The notes under the pieces are model-generated. The model was not told the DNA's origin. It saw nothing but the letters and a program-made list of their open reading frames with translations, and did no database searches. From Thermomicrobium roseum DSM 5159 (GTDB lineage Bacteria; Chloroflexota; Chloroflexia; Thermomicrobiales; Thermomicrobiaceae): a stretch of DNA of 64,000 nucleotides. Both the position numbers and the translations under genes were made by a program. The stretch is taken from NCBI RefSeq assembly GCF_000021685.1, contig NC_011959.1, forward strand, positions 1,364,001 through 1,428,000. Direction: 5' to 3'. Shown here one piece after another: positions 37,092-44,570 of the stretch (position 1 is the stretch's first letter; each line of letters begins with the position of its first letter).

Positions 37092-39404
37092 TCACTGGCA
37101 ACTTTCGCACGACCCATCGAGACGGCAGCTCGCCGCATCGCTCGCCAGCACCTCGCGCTCGGCGAGCTGCACCCATTGCGGGCGACGCCGCGCCTTGTTG
37201 ACGGCAACCGTGGATTGCTCGATCTCCATGCGTGGACGCACGAAGCAGTAGTAGGTGCTCTTGAGCCCCTTGCGCCAGGCCGCCAGATACACCGCACTCA
37301 TCTGCCCTGGTCGATCAGCCGCATGGTAGAGATTGCGACTGACCCCCATGTCCACCCACTTCTGAACCCGCGCCGCCACTTCGATGTACGACTCCGCCGG
37401 CACTTGATAGGCGGTCGGGAAGCGCGCGACGAGGTCGGGTGGACACCCCGGCACCGCTCGCAAGTCCCCACGCGCTGCCACGAGACCGGGCAACAACTGC
37501 TCCCAAAGCCCCCGACGCCGGAGTTCCTCGACGAGGATGGGGTTGACTTCCAGGAACTTCCCGGAGAGCGTTTGCCGGCTGAAGACGTTCGCATAGTACG
37601 GATCGAGACTCGGGGTGGTTCCCGCCAGTAAAGCGATGGTTGCGGTCGGTGCCACCGCCATCACGGCACCATTGCGCATGCCCCGCCGCACCCGCTGGCG
37701 CAGCGGTTCCCAGTCCAGTCGCCGCGTGCGGTCGACCTCCACCGGCAACCCACGATCGGCTGCAAGTTCATCGAGGGTATCGATCGGAAGAACACCGGCT
37801 GCCCAGCGGGAAAAGGCAAAGTTGGGAAACGCGCCTCGCTCCTCCGCCAGTGCGCAACTGGCGCTGATGGCGTGATAGCTGAGGAACTCGGCGATCTGAT
37901 CCGCCAGATCCGCTGCTGCTGGCTCAGCGTACGAGACAGCGCGGCGGGCCAAGAGCTCGGCGAAGCCCATGAGGCCGAGTCCCACGGGGCGATTGAGCTG
38001 GTTGGCTCGCGCCGCGCGTTCCGAGGGATACAGGTTCGCATCGATGACGTTGTCGAGTGCCCGCATCGCCAGCCGCACCGTCGCCGCCAGCTGCTCCCAG
38101 TCCAGTTCGCCGGTCGGCGTGCAGTGGCGAGCGAGGTTTACACTGCCGAGATTGCACACCGCCACCTCGTCGCGACTGGTCGGGAGGAAGATCTCCGTAC
38201 AGAGGTTGCTCGAGTGAATGACACCGATCCCGCGCAACTGAGAACGGAGGTTCCCGGCATCTTTGAAGGTGAGCCAGGGGTGCCCGGTTTCCATCAGGCT
38301 CGCCAAGATGGCCAACCACAGCTCGCGGGCAGGCAGGCGGCGCCAGGCTCGTCGGGGGAGCATCCCCGCCTCTGCCTGTCGGCAGAGTTCTCGGTAACGC
38401 TCCGAGAACGCGGCACCCACCAGATCCGGGAGCTCGGGCGCAACGATCGGATCGAAAAGGTACCAGAGGTCGTCCGTCTCGACACGCCGCAAGAACTCAT
38501 CGGGGATCCAGAGCGCGGTGTTGAGCTGATGCGTACGACGGTAGGGATCACCGGCATTGCGGCGCAGATCGAGGAACGCTTCCACCTCCAGGTGCCACGG
38601 CTCCAGGTACACGCACATCGTGCCGCGCCGACGACCACCCTGACTGATCGAGGCGATCAGGGCATCGTACAGGTGAAGAAACGGGATCAGCCCACCGCTC
38701 GTCCCGTTGATCCCACGCACGGGAGCACCCGTGGCCCGGATGCGCGTCACGGCCGTGCCGATCCCGCCGGCGTACTTGGCCAGCATCCCGAACTCGTACG
38801 CCGAGCCCAAAATGCTTTCCAGACTGTCCTCGACCTCCGCCAGGTAGCACGAGGCCAACTGGTGGTGCGGCGTGCCCGCATTGAAGAGTGTCGGGGTACT
38901 CGGCAGATACCGGAGCGAACTCATCAGGTCGTACCAGCGCAGGGCCCAGCTGGTCCGCGTCTCAGGCGGTTCGACCAGCGCCAGCCCCATCGCCACGCGC
39001 ATGAAGAGCGCCTGTGGTCGCTCGAGCAGCTGGCGCGTCTCCGGATCCCGGACCAGGTACCGATCGGCCAGCGTCGCCAGCGCCGCATAACCGAGGAGCG
39101 CGTCACGCGCCGGGTCCAGCGCTCGCGCCAGCACATCGAGCTGGAAGGTACGGAGTCGCGGGTCGAGCGCGCCGCGAGCGATGCCACGCTCGACGAATCG
39201 CCGGAAATGCTCGGGATAGGGGAGGGGCGTCCCGTCATCCGCCTCGCGTGCGATCTTTTCCAGGAGCAGCGCCGCTGCTTCCCGCTCGGCCTCGGGCCGA
39301 TCGGGTAACTGCTGGAGACAGCTCAAGATCCGACTGTCCAGCTCGGCTGCTTCGTCCCGTGCGATCGGTCGGAGGTGGAGAGAACTCGACACCAGGGATA
39401 CCAT
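37092..39404 (-). CDS. nrdA: Ribonucleotide reductase large subunit, class I
   Basis: Catalytic subunit that reduces ribonucleoside diphosphates. The 770-aa protein has the redox Cys in LASCYL (~180), the active-site NLCTEIFLP (~400, Asn, thiyl Cys, Glu), VCNLGSVNLA with the partner Cys, the radical-transfer pair STYYCF near the C terminus and the mobile C-terminal CxxxxxCESC dithiol. No N-terminal ATP-cone is visible, so overall activity regulation by dATP may be absent or altered. The ATG at 39404 has AGGAGG with an 8-base spacer. Preceded by a cobalamin riboswitch and NrdR-like boxes. Confidence 0.94.
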   Translation of the reverse strand: MVSLVSSSLHLRPIARDEAAELDSRILSCLQQLPDRPEAEREAAALLLEKIAREADDGTPLPYPEHFRRFVERGIARGALDPRLRTFQLDVLARALDPARDALLGYAALATLADRYLVRDPETRQLLERPQALFMRVAMGLALVEPPETRTSWALRWYDLMSSLRYLPSTPTLFNAGTPHHQLASCYLAEVEDSLESILGSAYEFGMLAKYAGGIGTAVTRIRATGAPVRGINGTSGGLIPFLHLYDALIASISQGGRRRGTMCVYLEPWHLEVEAFLDLRRNAGDPYRRTHQLNTALWIPDEFLRRVETDDLWYLFDPIVAPELPDLVGAAFSERYRELCRQAEAGMLPRRAWRRLPARELWLAILASLMETGHPWLTFKDAGNLRSQLRGIGVIHSSNLCTEIFLPTSRDEVAVCNLGSVNLARHCTPTGELDWEQLAATVRLAMRALDNVIDANLYPSERAARANQLNRPVGLGLMGFAELLARRAVSYAEPAAADLADQIAEFLSYHAISASCALAEERGAFPNFAFSRWAAGVLPIDTLDELAADRGLPVEVDRTRRLDWEPLRQRVRRGMRNGAVMAVAPTATIALLAGTTPSLDPYYANVFSRQTLSGKFLEVNPILVEELRRRGLWEQLLPGLVAARGDLRAVPGCPPDLVARFPTAYQVPAESYIEVAARVQKWVDMGVSRNLYHAADRPGQMSAVYLAAWRKGLKSTYYCFVRPRMEIEQSTVAVNKARRRPQWVQLAEREVLASDAASCRLDGSCESCQ

Positions 39405-39544
39405 CGCACCGCCCTCCTGTTTTTCCGGCCGCCTCGCGCGACCGAGCGGCCAGAGCGGCAGCGAACGGATGCTCCCCCGGGATCGAGCATCCCGAACCGA
39501 CCACTCCGGCCCGCACCCACCCGCGAGGCGCGGCACCGTTCCGA

Positions 39545-39708
39545 GCGGACGGGTCGGTCTTCGGGCTCGCGGATCGACCTACCAGCTGCACCTTCCCAGC
39601 GGTATCCCGCCAGTGGCCCCGGTCAGGATGACTGGCTGCAGCCTTCGTTCCCGCTCACCGCTGCGGGGCAGCGCCGGATTTGCACCGGACTTCCCGGCAC
39701 CCGTCCAC
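39545..39708 (-). promoter_or_regulatory. Cobalamin (adenosylcobalamin) riboswitch upstream of nrdAB
   Basis: On the minus strand this 164-base element starts and ends with a pairing P1 stem (39699-39708 with 39545-39554). Reading it in order shows the conserved core: GGGAAGTCCGGTGCAAATCC, then GCTGCCCC, GCAGCGGTGAG, GCCACTG (39611-39617), GGGAAGG and the B12 box GAGCCCGAAGACCGACC (39550-39568). Between the aptamer and nrdA lie a hairpin (GGATGCTC/GAGCATCC) and a GC-rich one before the ribosome binding site, without a T run, suggesting translational control. Expected logic: high B12 represses nrdAB. Confidence 0.93.
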
Positions 39709-39722
39709 TTTCCGTTGCTGCA

Positions 39723-39770
39723 CCACAAGAACAAGGGCTCCTGATGTTCTCGTTCCCCTAGATCTTGTGG
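39723..39770 (-). promoter_or_regulatory. Pair of NrdR-like boxes
   Basis: Two 16-base sites on the minus strand start exactly 32 bases apart, the usual NrdR spacing. Box 1 (39755-39770) reads CCACAAGATCTAGGGG and fits every conserved core position (C-w-A-n-A-T-n-T-w-G). Box 2 (39723-39738), GCCCTTGTTCTTGTGG, has two core mismatches. They lie between the predicted promoter and the riboswitch, in the early transcribed leader. NrdR binding is inference from sequence; no nrdR gene is in the window. Confidence 0.6.
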
Positions 39771-39781
39771 TCACGCCTCCC

Positions 39782-39810
39782 AGTGTATGCATCAGGCACC
39801 CTCCTGGCAA
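39782..39810 (-). promoter_or_regulatory. Predicted nrdAB promoter
   Basis: On the minus strand TTGCCA (39805-39810) and TACACT (39782-39787) with a 17-base spacer. Transcription would start near 39775, giving a ~370-base leader that includes the boxes and the riboswitch. Confidence 0.5.
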
Positions 39811-40275
39811 GATGTTCCGAAAAGTCACCGCTCTCGTGCTGGCTGGGCCGGTGCTGCCCGCGGTGCAGCGGGATGCTTCGCACTGACTCGTTCCGCGAGA
39901 CGACGGCGACACAGCCGTCGGGCACGAGCGCGCAGCCGCGTTGCAGGCGCCTCGAGCGTGCCGAGAAACCGTGACGACATGGCACGATCGAGAACGCACG
40001 CACCGGCAACTGCATCGTGGGGGAGCGGTGTCCCGGCACAGCGACACCGCCCCTCCTGCCTGGGCGAAAGGACCGAGTGGCTGTCGCGGCCGCGCGGCAC
40101 GGCCACCAGGGAAGCGAACTGGGCACCCCTGCCGGCCGCACCGAGCGACTGGCCCGGCTCGGACCATCGCCTGCGCCTCGACTCCGCTAACTGTCATTCG
40201 CCACGACTGGACACGCGCTAGCACATCAGCTTATGATCCTGCTAACGCAGGACAGTGCGATTGGAGGAGGTGCAT
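39811..40275. other. Unassigned 465-base intergenic region
   Basis: Between the nrdAB promoter and the glycosyltransferase. It is very GC-rich, with several short inverted repeats (for example CGGTGTC/GACACCG near 40030-40055), but I find no named RNA, repeat array or convincing reading frame. Possible frames on both strands have neither ribosome binding sites nor protein-like composition. Confidence 0.5.
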
Positions 40276-41583
40276 ATGGCACAGCTGACTGTGGTGTTCT
40301 TCCCGGAGGGTGCCTACGGGCCGACGAACAACTGTATCGGGATCGGTCGAGCGCTCCAGGAACTCGGCCTCCGGGTCGTCTTCGTCGTCGAGGAATCGTT
40401 CGCGGGGACACTCGAAGCCAAGGGGTTCGAAGAGCGTCTGATGCGCTTGACGCCGCCTCCTGAGCAACCAGAGGAGCCAGGGCAGTTCTGGAAGGATTTC
40501 ATCGCCAACACGGCGCCCCACTTCCGGGAAAGCACCTTCGAACAGATCCGCAGCCTGATCGCACCGATCTGGCGCTCGCTCATCGACGGCGCCCTGTACG
40601 TCGAGCCGCGGCTGCGCGAGATCTTCGCGGAGCTGCGCCCAGACGTGATCGTGGAGGACAACGTCGTCGCCTTTCCCGCGGTCGTCACGGCCGGTGTCCC
40701 CTGGGTCCGCATCGTGTCGTGCAACCCGTTGGAGATCCCCGATCCGGACCTTCCACCCGCCCTCAGCGGGTTGCCGACGAACGACCGCTCGGAGTGGGAA
40801 GCCTGGCGTCGAGAGTATTGGGACGCGGTCGGTCCGTTGCATGAAGAGCTCGACACCTTCTGCCGCGAGAACGGCGCCCCGCCGCTGCCACCGTTCGAGT
40901 TCATCTGGGAGAGCCCCTGGCTCGATCTCTACCTCTACCCGGCCGAGCTGGATTACCCGCGGTCGCAGCCCCTCGCGCCAGTCTGGCACCGGATCGACTC
41001 CTCGGTGCGCGATACGGAACCACCCTTCGAGTTGCCGGAGCACCTGCGTGAGGGCGGTCCGCTGCTCTACGTCAGCCTGGGCAGCCTGGGCTCGGCCGAG
41101 CCGGAACTGATGGGGCGTTTGGTCGACCTCCTCGGGCGCACTGATTACCGGGCGATCGTCAGTCTGGGCCCCCAGAAGGGGAAGCTTCCCCTTCCCGACA
41201 ACGTCTGGGGAGACGAGTATCTCCCGCAGCCTTCTATCCTCCCGCTCGTCGATGCCGTGATCACCCATGGTGGGAACAATACGACGACAGAGTGCATGCA
41301 TTTCGGTAAGCCGATGCTGGCACTGCCGCTCTTCTGGGACCAGCACGACAACGCCCAGCGCATTCAGGAGTGCGGCTTCGGCTTCCGCTTCCACCCGTAT
41401 CGCTTCACGGACGACGAGTTCTTCCGCGCCCTGGAGGATCTCCTGACCAACGAGGAACGGAAGGCCCGGCTCGCGGCTGCCAGCGCACGCATCCAGGCAG
41501 TCGACGGTCGGCGCAAGGCCGCTCGCCTCATCGCGGAACTCGCGCGAACCAAGCAACCCATTTCGCGCCCGGCCCTCAGCTGA
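40276..41583 (+). CDS. UDP-glycosyltransferase family protein (GT1/MGT-like)
   Basis: Transfers a sugar from a nucleotide-sugar donor to a small acceptor; cytoplasmic. The 435-aa protein has an N-terminal acceptor domain (VVFFPEGAYGPTNNCIGIGRAL) and a C-terminal donor domain with THGGNNTTTECMHFGKPMLA and LFWDQHDNAQRI, the GT-B family-1 signature. GGAGGAGG lies 5 bases before the ATG at 40276. Acceptor unknown; a carotenoid glucoside is one possibility in a pigmented thermophile, but nothing adjacent supports it. 18 bp upstream of nurA. Confidence 0.85.
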   Translation: MAQLTVVFFPEGAYGPTNNCIGIGRALQELGLRVVFVVEESFAGTLEAKGFEERLMRLTPPPEQPEEPGQFWKDFIANTAPHFRESTFEQIRSLIAPIWRSLIDGALYVEPRLREIFAELRPDVIVEDNVVAFPAVVTAGVPWVRIVSCNPLEIPDPDLPPALSGLPTNDRSEWEAWRREYWDAVGPLHEELDTFCRENGAPPLPPFEFIWESPWLDLYLYPAELDYPRSQPLAPVWHRIDSSVRDTEPPFELPEHLREGGPLLYVSLGSLGSAEPELMGRLVDLLGRTDYRAIVSLGPQKGKLPLPDNVWGDEYLPQPSILPLVDAVITHGGNNTTTECMHFGKPMLALPLFWDQHDNAQRIQECGFGFRFHPYRFTDDEFFRALEDLLTNEERKARLAAASARIQAVDGRRKAARLIAELARTKQPISRPALS

Positions 41584-41601
41584 GCACGCGCGGATGGAGC
41601 G

Positions 41602-42753
41602 ATGAGCCAGACGCGCATCTTCGTCGACCTCCCCGCCGCACTCGTCGAGGAACTCCTCGGTCGCACGCCGGAGCTGAGCCGCTCGGTCATCGAGCAGCTG
41701 ACGAGCCAGCGGACCGAGCGCGAGCGCTGGCGGGATGTCCTGGCCCGCGAACGGTTGCTCGGAACACTGGCAGATCTTCCGGCAGCCCCCACGCCGACCA
41801 CCTGCGGCGTCGACGGCTCGGTCGCGGTGGAGCGGTTGCTCGCGCACGACCTTCTGGTCGCTGGCGCGCTCGCGATCGAGGGCCTGACACCGCCGAGCGA
41901 AAAGCGCTTCTGGCCAGAGCCCCGTCATCTGCTGTGGGTCGAGCTCGTGCCCCACGACGACGCGAGCGACGCGCTTGCGCGAGCGCTGATGGCAGCGAGC
42001 GAAGTCGAACTGGCGGCCCGCGCACCGCATGACGTCGTCTTTCTCGATGGGTCGCTCACAACCCCACTGATCGCCTTCGATCAGGCGCTGCGCGCGCTCG
42101 CTACCCGAGAACTGCCTTCACCGGCCGCACGCGTTTTCCTCGAGGCTTTGCCCGAGCGGCTCGACGACCTCGCTCGTGTCCTGTGTTCAGCCGACCCACC
42201 GCGCTGCTGGGTCGGCGTGCCCAAGTACACCGCGCGGCGCGATCTCGCCATTCGGCTCGGCCTGAACCAACAGTTCGACGACCGAGCGCTCCTGACTATC
42301 CTCCTCGCTCCAGGAGAGTTCACATGGCCGATCCCAGTCACCACTGGTCGACGCCCCCACGCGTTCGGACTCGATCTCTTGCCAGACACCCTCCGCCTGC
42401 GCGCCAGCTCGTCGATCGAGCGTGTGCTGCGCGCGGTCGATCGACTTCGCGTGGTCTATGTGCGCTCTCACCCCTGGTTGCCGGCGCTCCGCCTCGAACT
42501 GCACGAGTCCGTCGCTATCGATTCCAGCCGTTTGGCCAGCGTACTCCAAGCCGTTCACGACCAGAGCGCGAGCGGGAAGCTTCGGGAACCGTTTCCACTC
42601 TACTTGGCTGACCGAATGGTACGCTCGCTCCGTCGCGCGACGCGAGCGCTCCGGCATGCTGTGCGCGAGGCAGCTGCGCGTGGGTATCCTGTGCTCGACG
42701 ACGTGTTTCTCGCTCTGGAGTGCTACCGCAGCGAATCGCTCTCATCGCCATGA
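41602..42753 (+). CDS. nurA: NurA-family nuclease
   Basis: 5'-3' nuclease that works with the HerA ATPase in end resection or related DNA repair. The 383-aa protein shows the two Asp-bearing motifs of the NurA fold, CGVDGSVAVER (~68) and VVFLDGSLTTPL (~141), and a third acidic/His segment near the C terminus (PLYLADRMVRSL, LDDVFLALECYR). Overall sequence is poorly conserved, as usual for this family. The stop codon overlaps the herA ATG (ATGA), so the two are translationally coupled. GGATGGAG precedes the ATG. Confidence 0.85.
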   Translation: MSQTRIFVDLPAALVEELLGRTPELSRSVIEQLTSQRTERERWRDVLARERLLGTLADLPAAPTPTTCGVDGSVAVERLLAHDLLVAGALAIEGLTPPSEKRFWPEPRHLLWVELVPHDDASDALARALMAASEVELAARAPHDVVFLDGSLTTPLIAFDQALRALATRELPSPAARVFLEALPERLDDLARVLCSADPPRCWVGVPKYTARRDLAIRLGLNQQFDDRALLTILLAPGEFTWPIPVTTGRRPHAFGLDLLPDTLRLRASSSIERVLRAVDRLRVVYVRSHPWLPALRLELHESVAIDSSRLASVLQAVHDQSASGKLREPFPLYLADRMVRSLRRATRALRHAVREAAARGYPVLDDVFLALECYRSESLSSP

Positions 42754-44519
42754 GCAGCGTCGCCCTGCTGCACGATGGTACCGAACCGATCGGTGTGCTC
42801 GGCTCCCCCTCATCCACGGGCCAGCTCACGCTGGAGTTGCTCGATGCAGCGACCCGGCGCAAGCTGGTCGGCGAACTGGTCATCCTGCCCTTCGTCCAGG
42901 ACGGGGTGCGACATTATGCGCTCGGGCAGATTACCGAGATCGTCCTGCGCAATGTCTGGCACGAAGATCCGACGATCCGCAGCCTGGTGCGGCAGCGTGG
43001 ACGGATCGACGCGGTGAGCGAGCGACAGGACACTCATCAGGGAATGCTGGCGATCAGCGCCGTGTTCGCCGAGGATGGAACCGGTTTCCGCCCCTCGATC
43101 CTCGGCACGGTCCCTCCCACCGGCACACCGATCTTCGCTGTAGGAGACGAAGTTCTCGATCAATTGCTCGCCCATGCTCGAGCCGAACTCTTCTATCTCG
43201 GTCGCGTCTACGGTTCGGGACCCAAGCTTCCGCTCTGGTTCAAACATTTCGGTCGCGGACCCCGCGGGGCCGGTGAGGCGTACCACGTCGGTATCTTCGG
43301 CAAGACCGGGTCAGGAAAGTCCGTCCTGGCCAAGATGCTCCTGCTCGCCTATGCGCGGCACCCGGAGATGGCGCTCCTGGTCATCGATCCGCAAGGCGAA
43401 TTCAGCAAGGATCTCCGTGACCGATCCGCCCCAGGTGGCTTCCCTCTTCCGCTACGCACCGTCCTGCACGACGCGCTGGGCCGTGTCGCCGTCGTCCTCT
43501 CGGTTCGCGACCTCATCCTCGACCGTTGGGAACTGCTCGAAGAGCTGCTCGTGACCTCGGAATTCTTTGACAAGCTTTCTTTCGGTGTCCGCGAAAACCG
43601 TCAACTCGCTGCCCGCGAGATCGCGCAGCGTCTGCGCAAGCAGGGAGTGCAACTCGGTGATCTGTACGAACTGAAGACTTTCCAACGAGTGCTGTCGATC
43701 CTGAGCGACGAACAAGTCCAGCGTGTTTTCTACCGCTCAGCGGACGCTCGCGCTCGTTTCCAGTACATGCTGCAGCGAGTCGATCCTCGCGAGCTCTACT
43801 CGCACTCCTGGCGACCACTGGCCCTGCTCTTCAGTGACCGCGGAAATCCACGCGCTCGCACGATCGAGCGGGTCCTCGATGGTCTCTTCCGACCCACCGA
43901 TCGGTTGATCGTCTCCCTCGATCTGTCGGGAGCAGATCCTGCCGATGAGCACGAGCAGGTTCTCTGGGACGAGACGATCCAAGAAATCGTGATTCGGCGC
44001 CTTTTGGAGGGGATTCGCGCTGCTGCCGAACAGGCCTATGCCCGGTCGGAAAATCTCAACACGCTCATCCTGATCGACGAAGCGCACCGTTTGGCACCCT
44101 CCGGCTACCTCGACCCCGAGTCGCCCCGAGCGCAAATCCGTACGCTGCTCATCGATGCGGTGCGCACGACACGGAAGTACGGGGTCGGCTGGTTGCTCAT
44201 CAGCCAATCGCTCGCCAGTCTCCATCCGGAGATCGTCTCGCAGCTCCGCATCGCCTTCTTCGGTTATGGGCTGGGACTCGGTCAAGAGTATCGTGCCCTG
44301 GAGAGTTTTGCTGGAGGTGACGAGCACGCGCTCGCCTTGTATCGTCTCTTCCGCGACCCACACTCGAGCTTCGATCCGACCAGTCGCGTCTACTCCTTCA
44401 TGACCGTCGGCCCTGTATCGCCGCTTTCCTTCGCCGGTACACCGCTCTTTTTCAACGCGTTCACCGATGTCCAGGAATTCTTGGCCGCCAACGGTCTCGT
44501 CCCGGCGAGCCCACGCTGA
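42750..44519 (+). CDS. herA: HerA-family DNA-translocating ATPase
   Basis: Hexameric FtsK/HerA-type pump that feeds DNA to NurA. The 589-aa protein has an N-terminal HAS-barrel region (~1-120), Walker A GIFGKTGSGKS (~181-191), a second acidic segment LLVIDPQGEF, Walker B NTLILIDEAHRLAP (~440) and the sensor/arginine-finger region RTTRKYGVGWLLISQSL. I use the ATG at 42750, which overlaps the nurA stop; an upstream GTG at 42720 is less likely. No SIR2, DUF4297 or Mre11/Rad50 gene adjoins, so a repair role is favoured over an anti-phage one. Confidence 0.92.
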   Translation: MSSVALLHDGTEPIGVLGSPSSTGQLTLELLDAATRRKLVGELVILPFVQDGVRHYALGQITEIVLRNVWHEDPTIRSLVRQRGRIDAVSERQDTHQGMLAISAVFAEDGTGFRPSILGTVPPTGTPIFAVGDEVLDQLLAHARAELFYLGRVYGSGPKLPLWFKHFGRGPRGAGEAYHVGIFGKTGSGKSVLAKMLLLAYARHPEMALLVIDPQGEFSKDLRDRSAPGGFPLPLRTVLHDALGRVAVVLSVRDLILDRWELLEELLVTSEFFDKLSFGVRENRQLAAREIAQRLRKQGVQLGDLYELKTFQRVLSILSDEQVQRVFYRSADARARFQYMLQRVDPRELYSHSWRPLALLFSDRGNPRARTIERVLDGLFRPTDRLIVSLDLSGADPADEHEQVLWDETIQEIVIRRLLEGIRAAAEQAYARSENLNTLILIDEAHRLAPSGYLDPESPRAQIRTLLIDAVRTTRKYGVGWLLISQSLASLHPEIVSQLRIAFFGYGLGLGQEYRALESFAGGDEHALALYRLFRDPHSSFDPTSRVYSFMTVGPVSPLSFAGTPLFFNAFTDVQEFLAANGLVPASPR

Positions 44520-44570
44520 CCCGTCCGCACCACTCTCCCCAGGCAATCGCGACGCGCCGGAGGCCGATCG

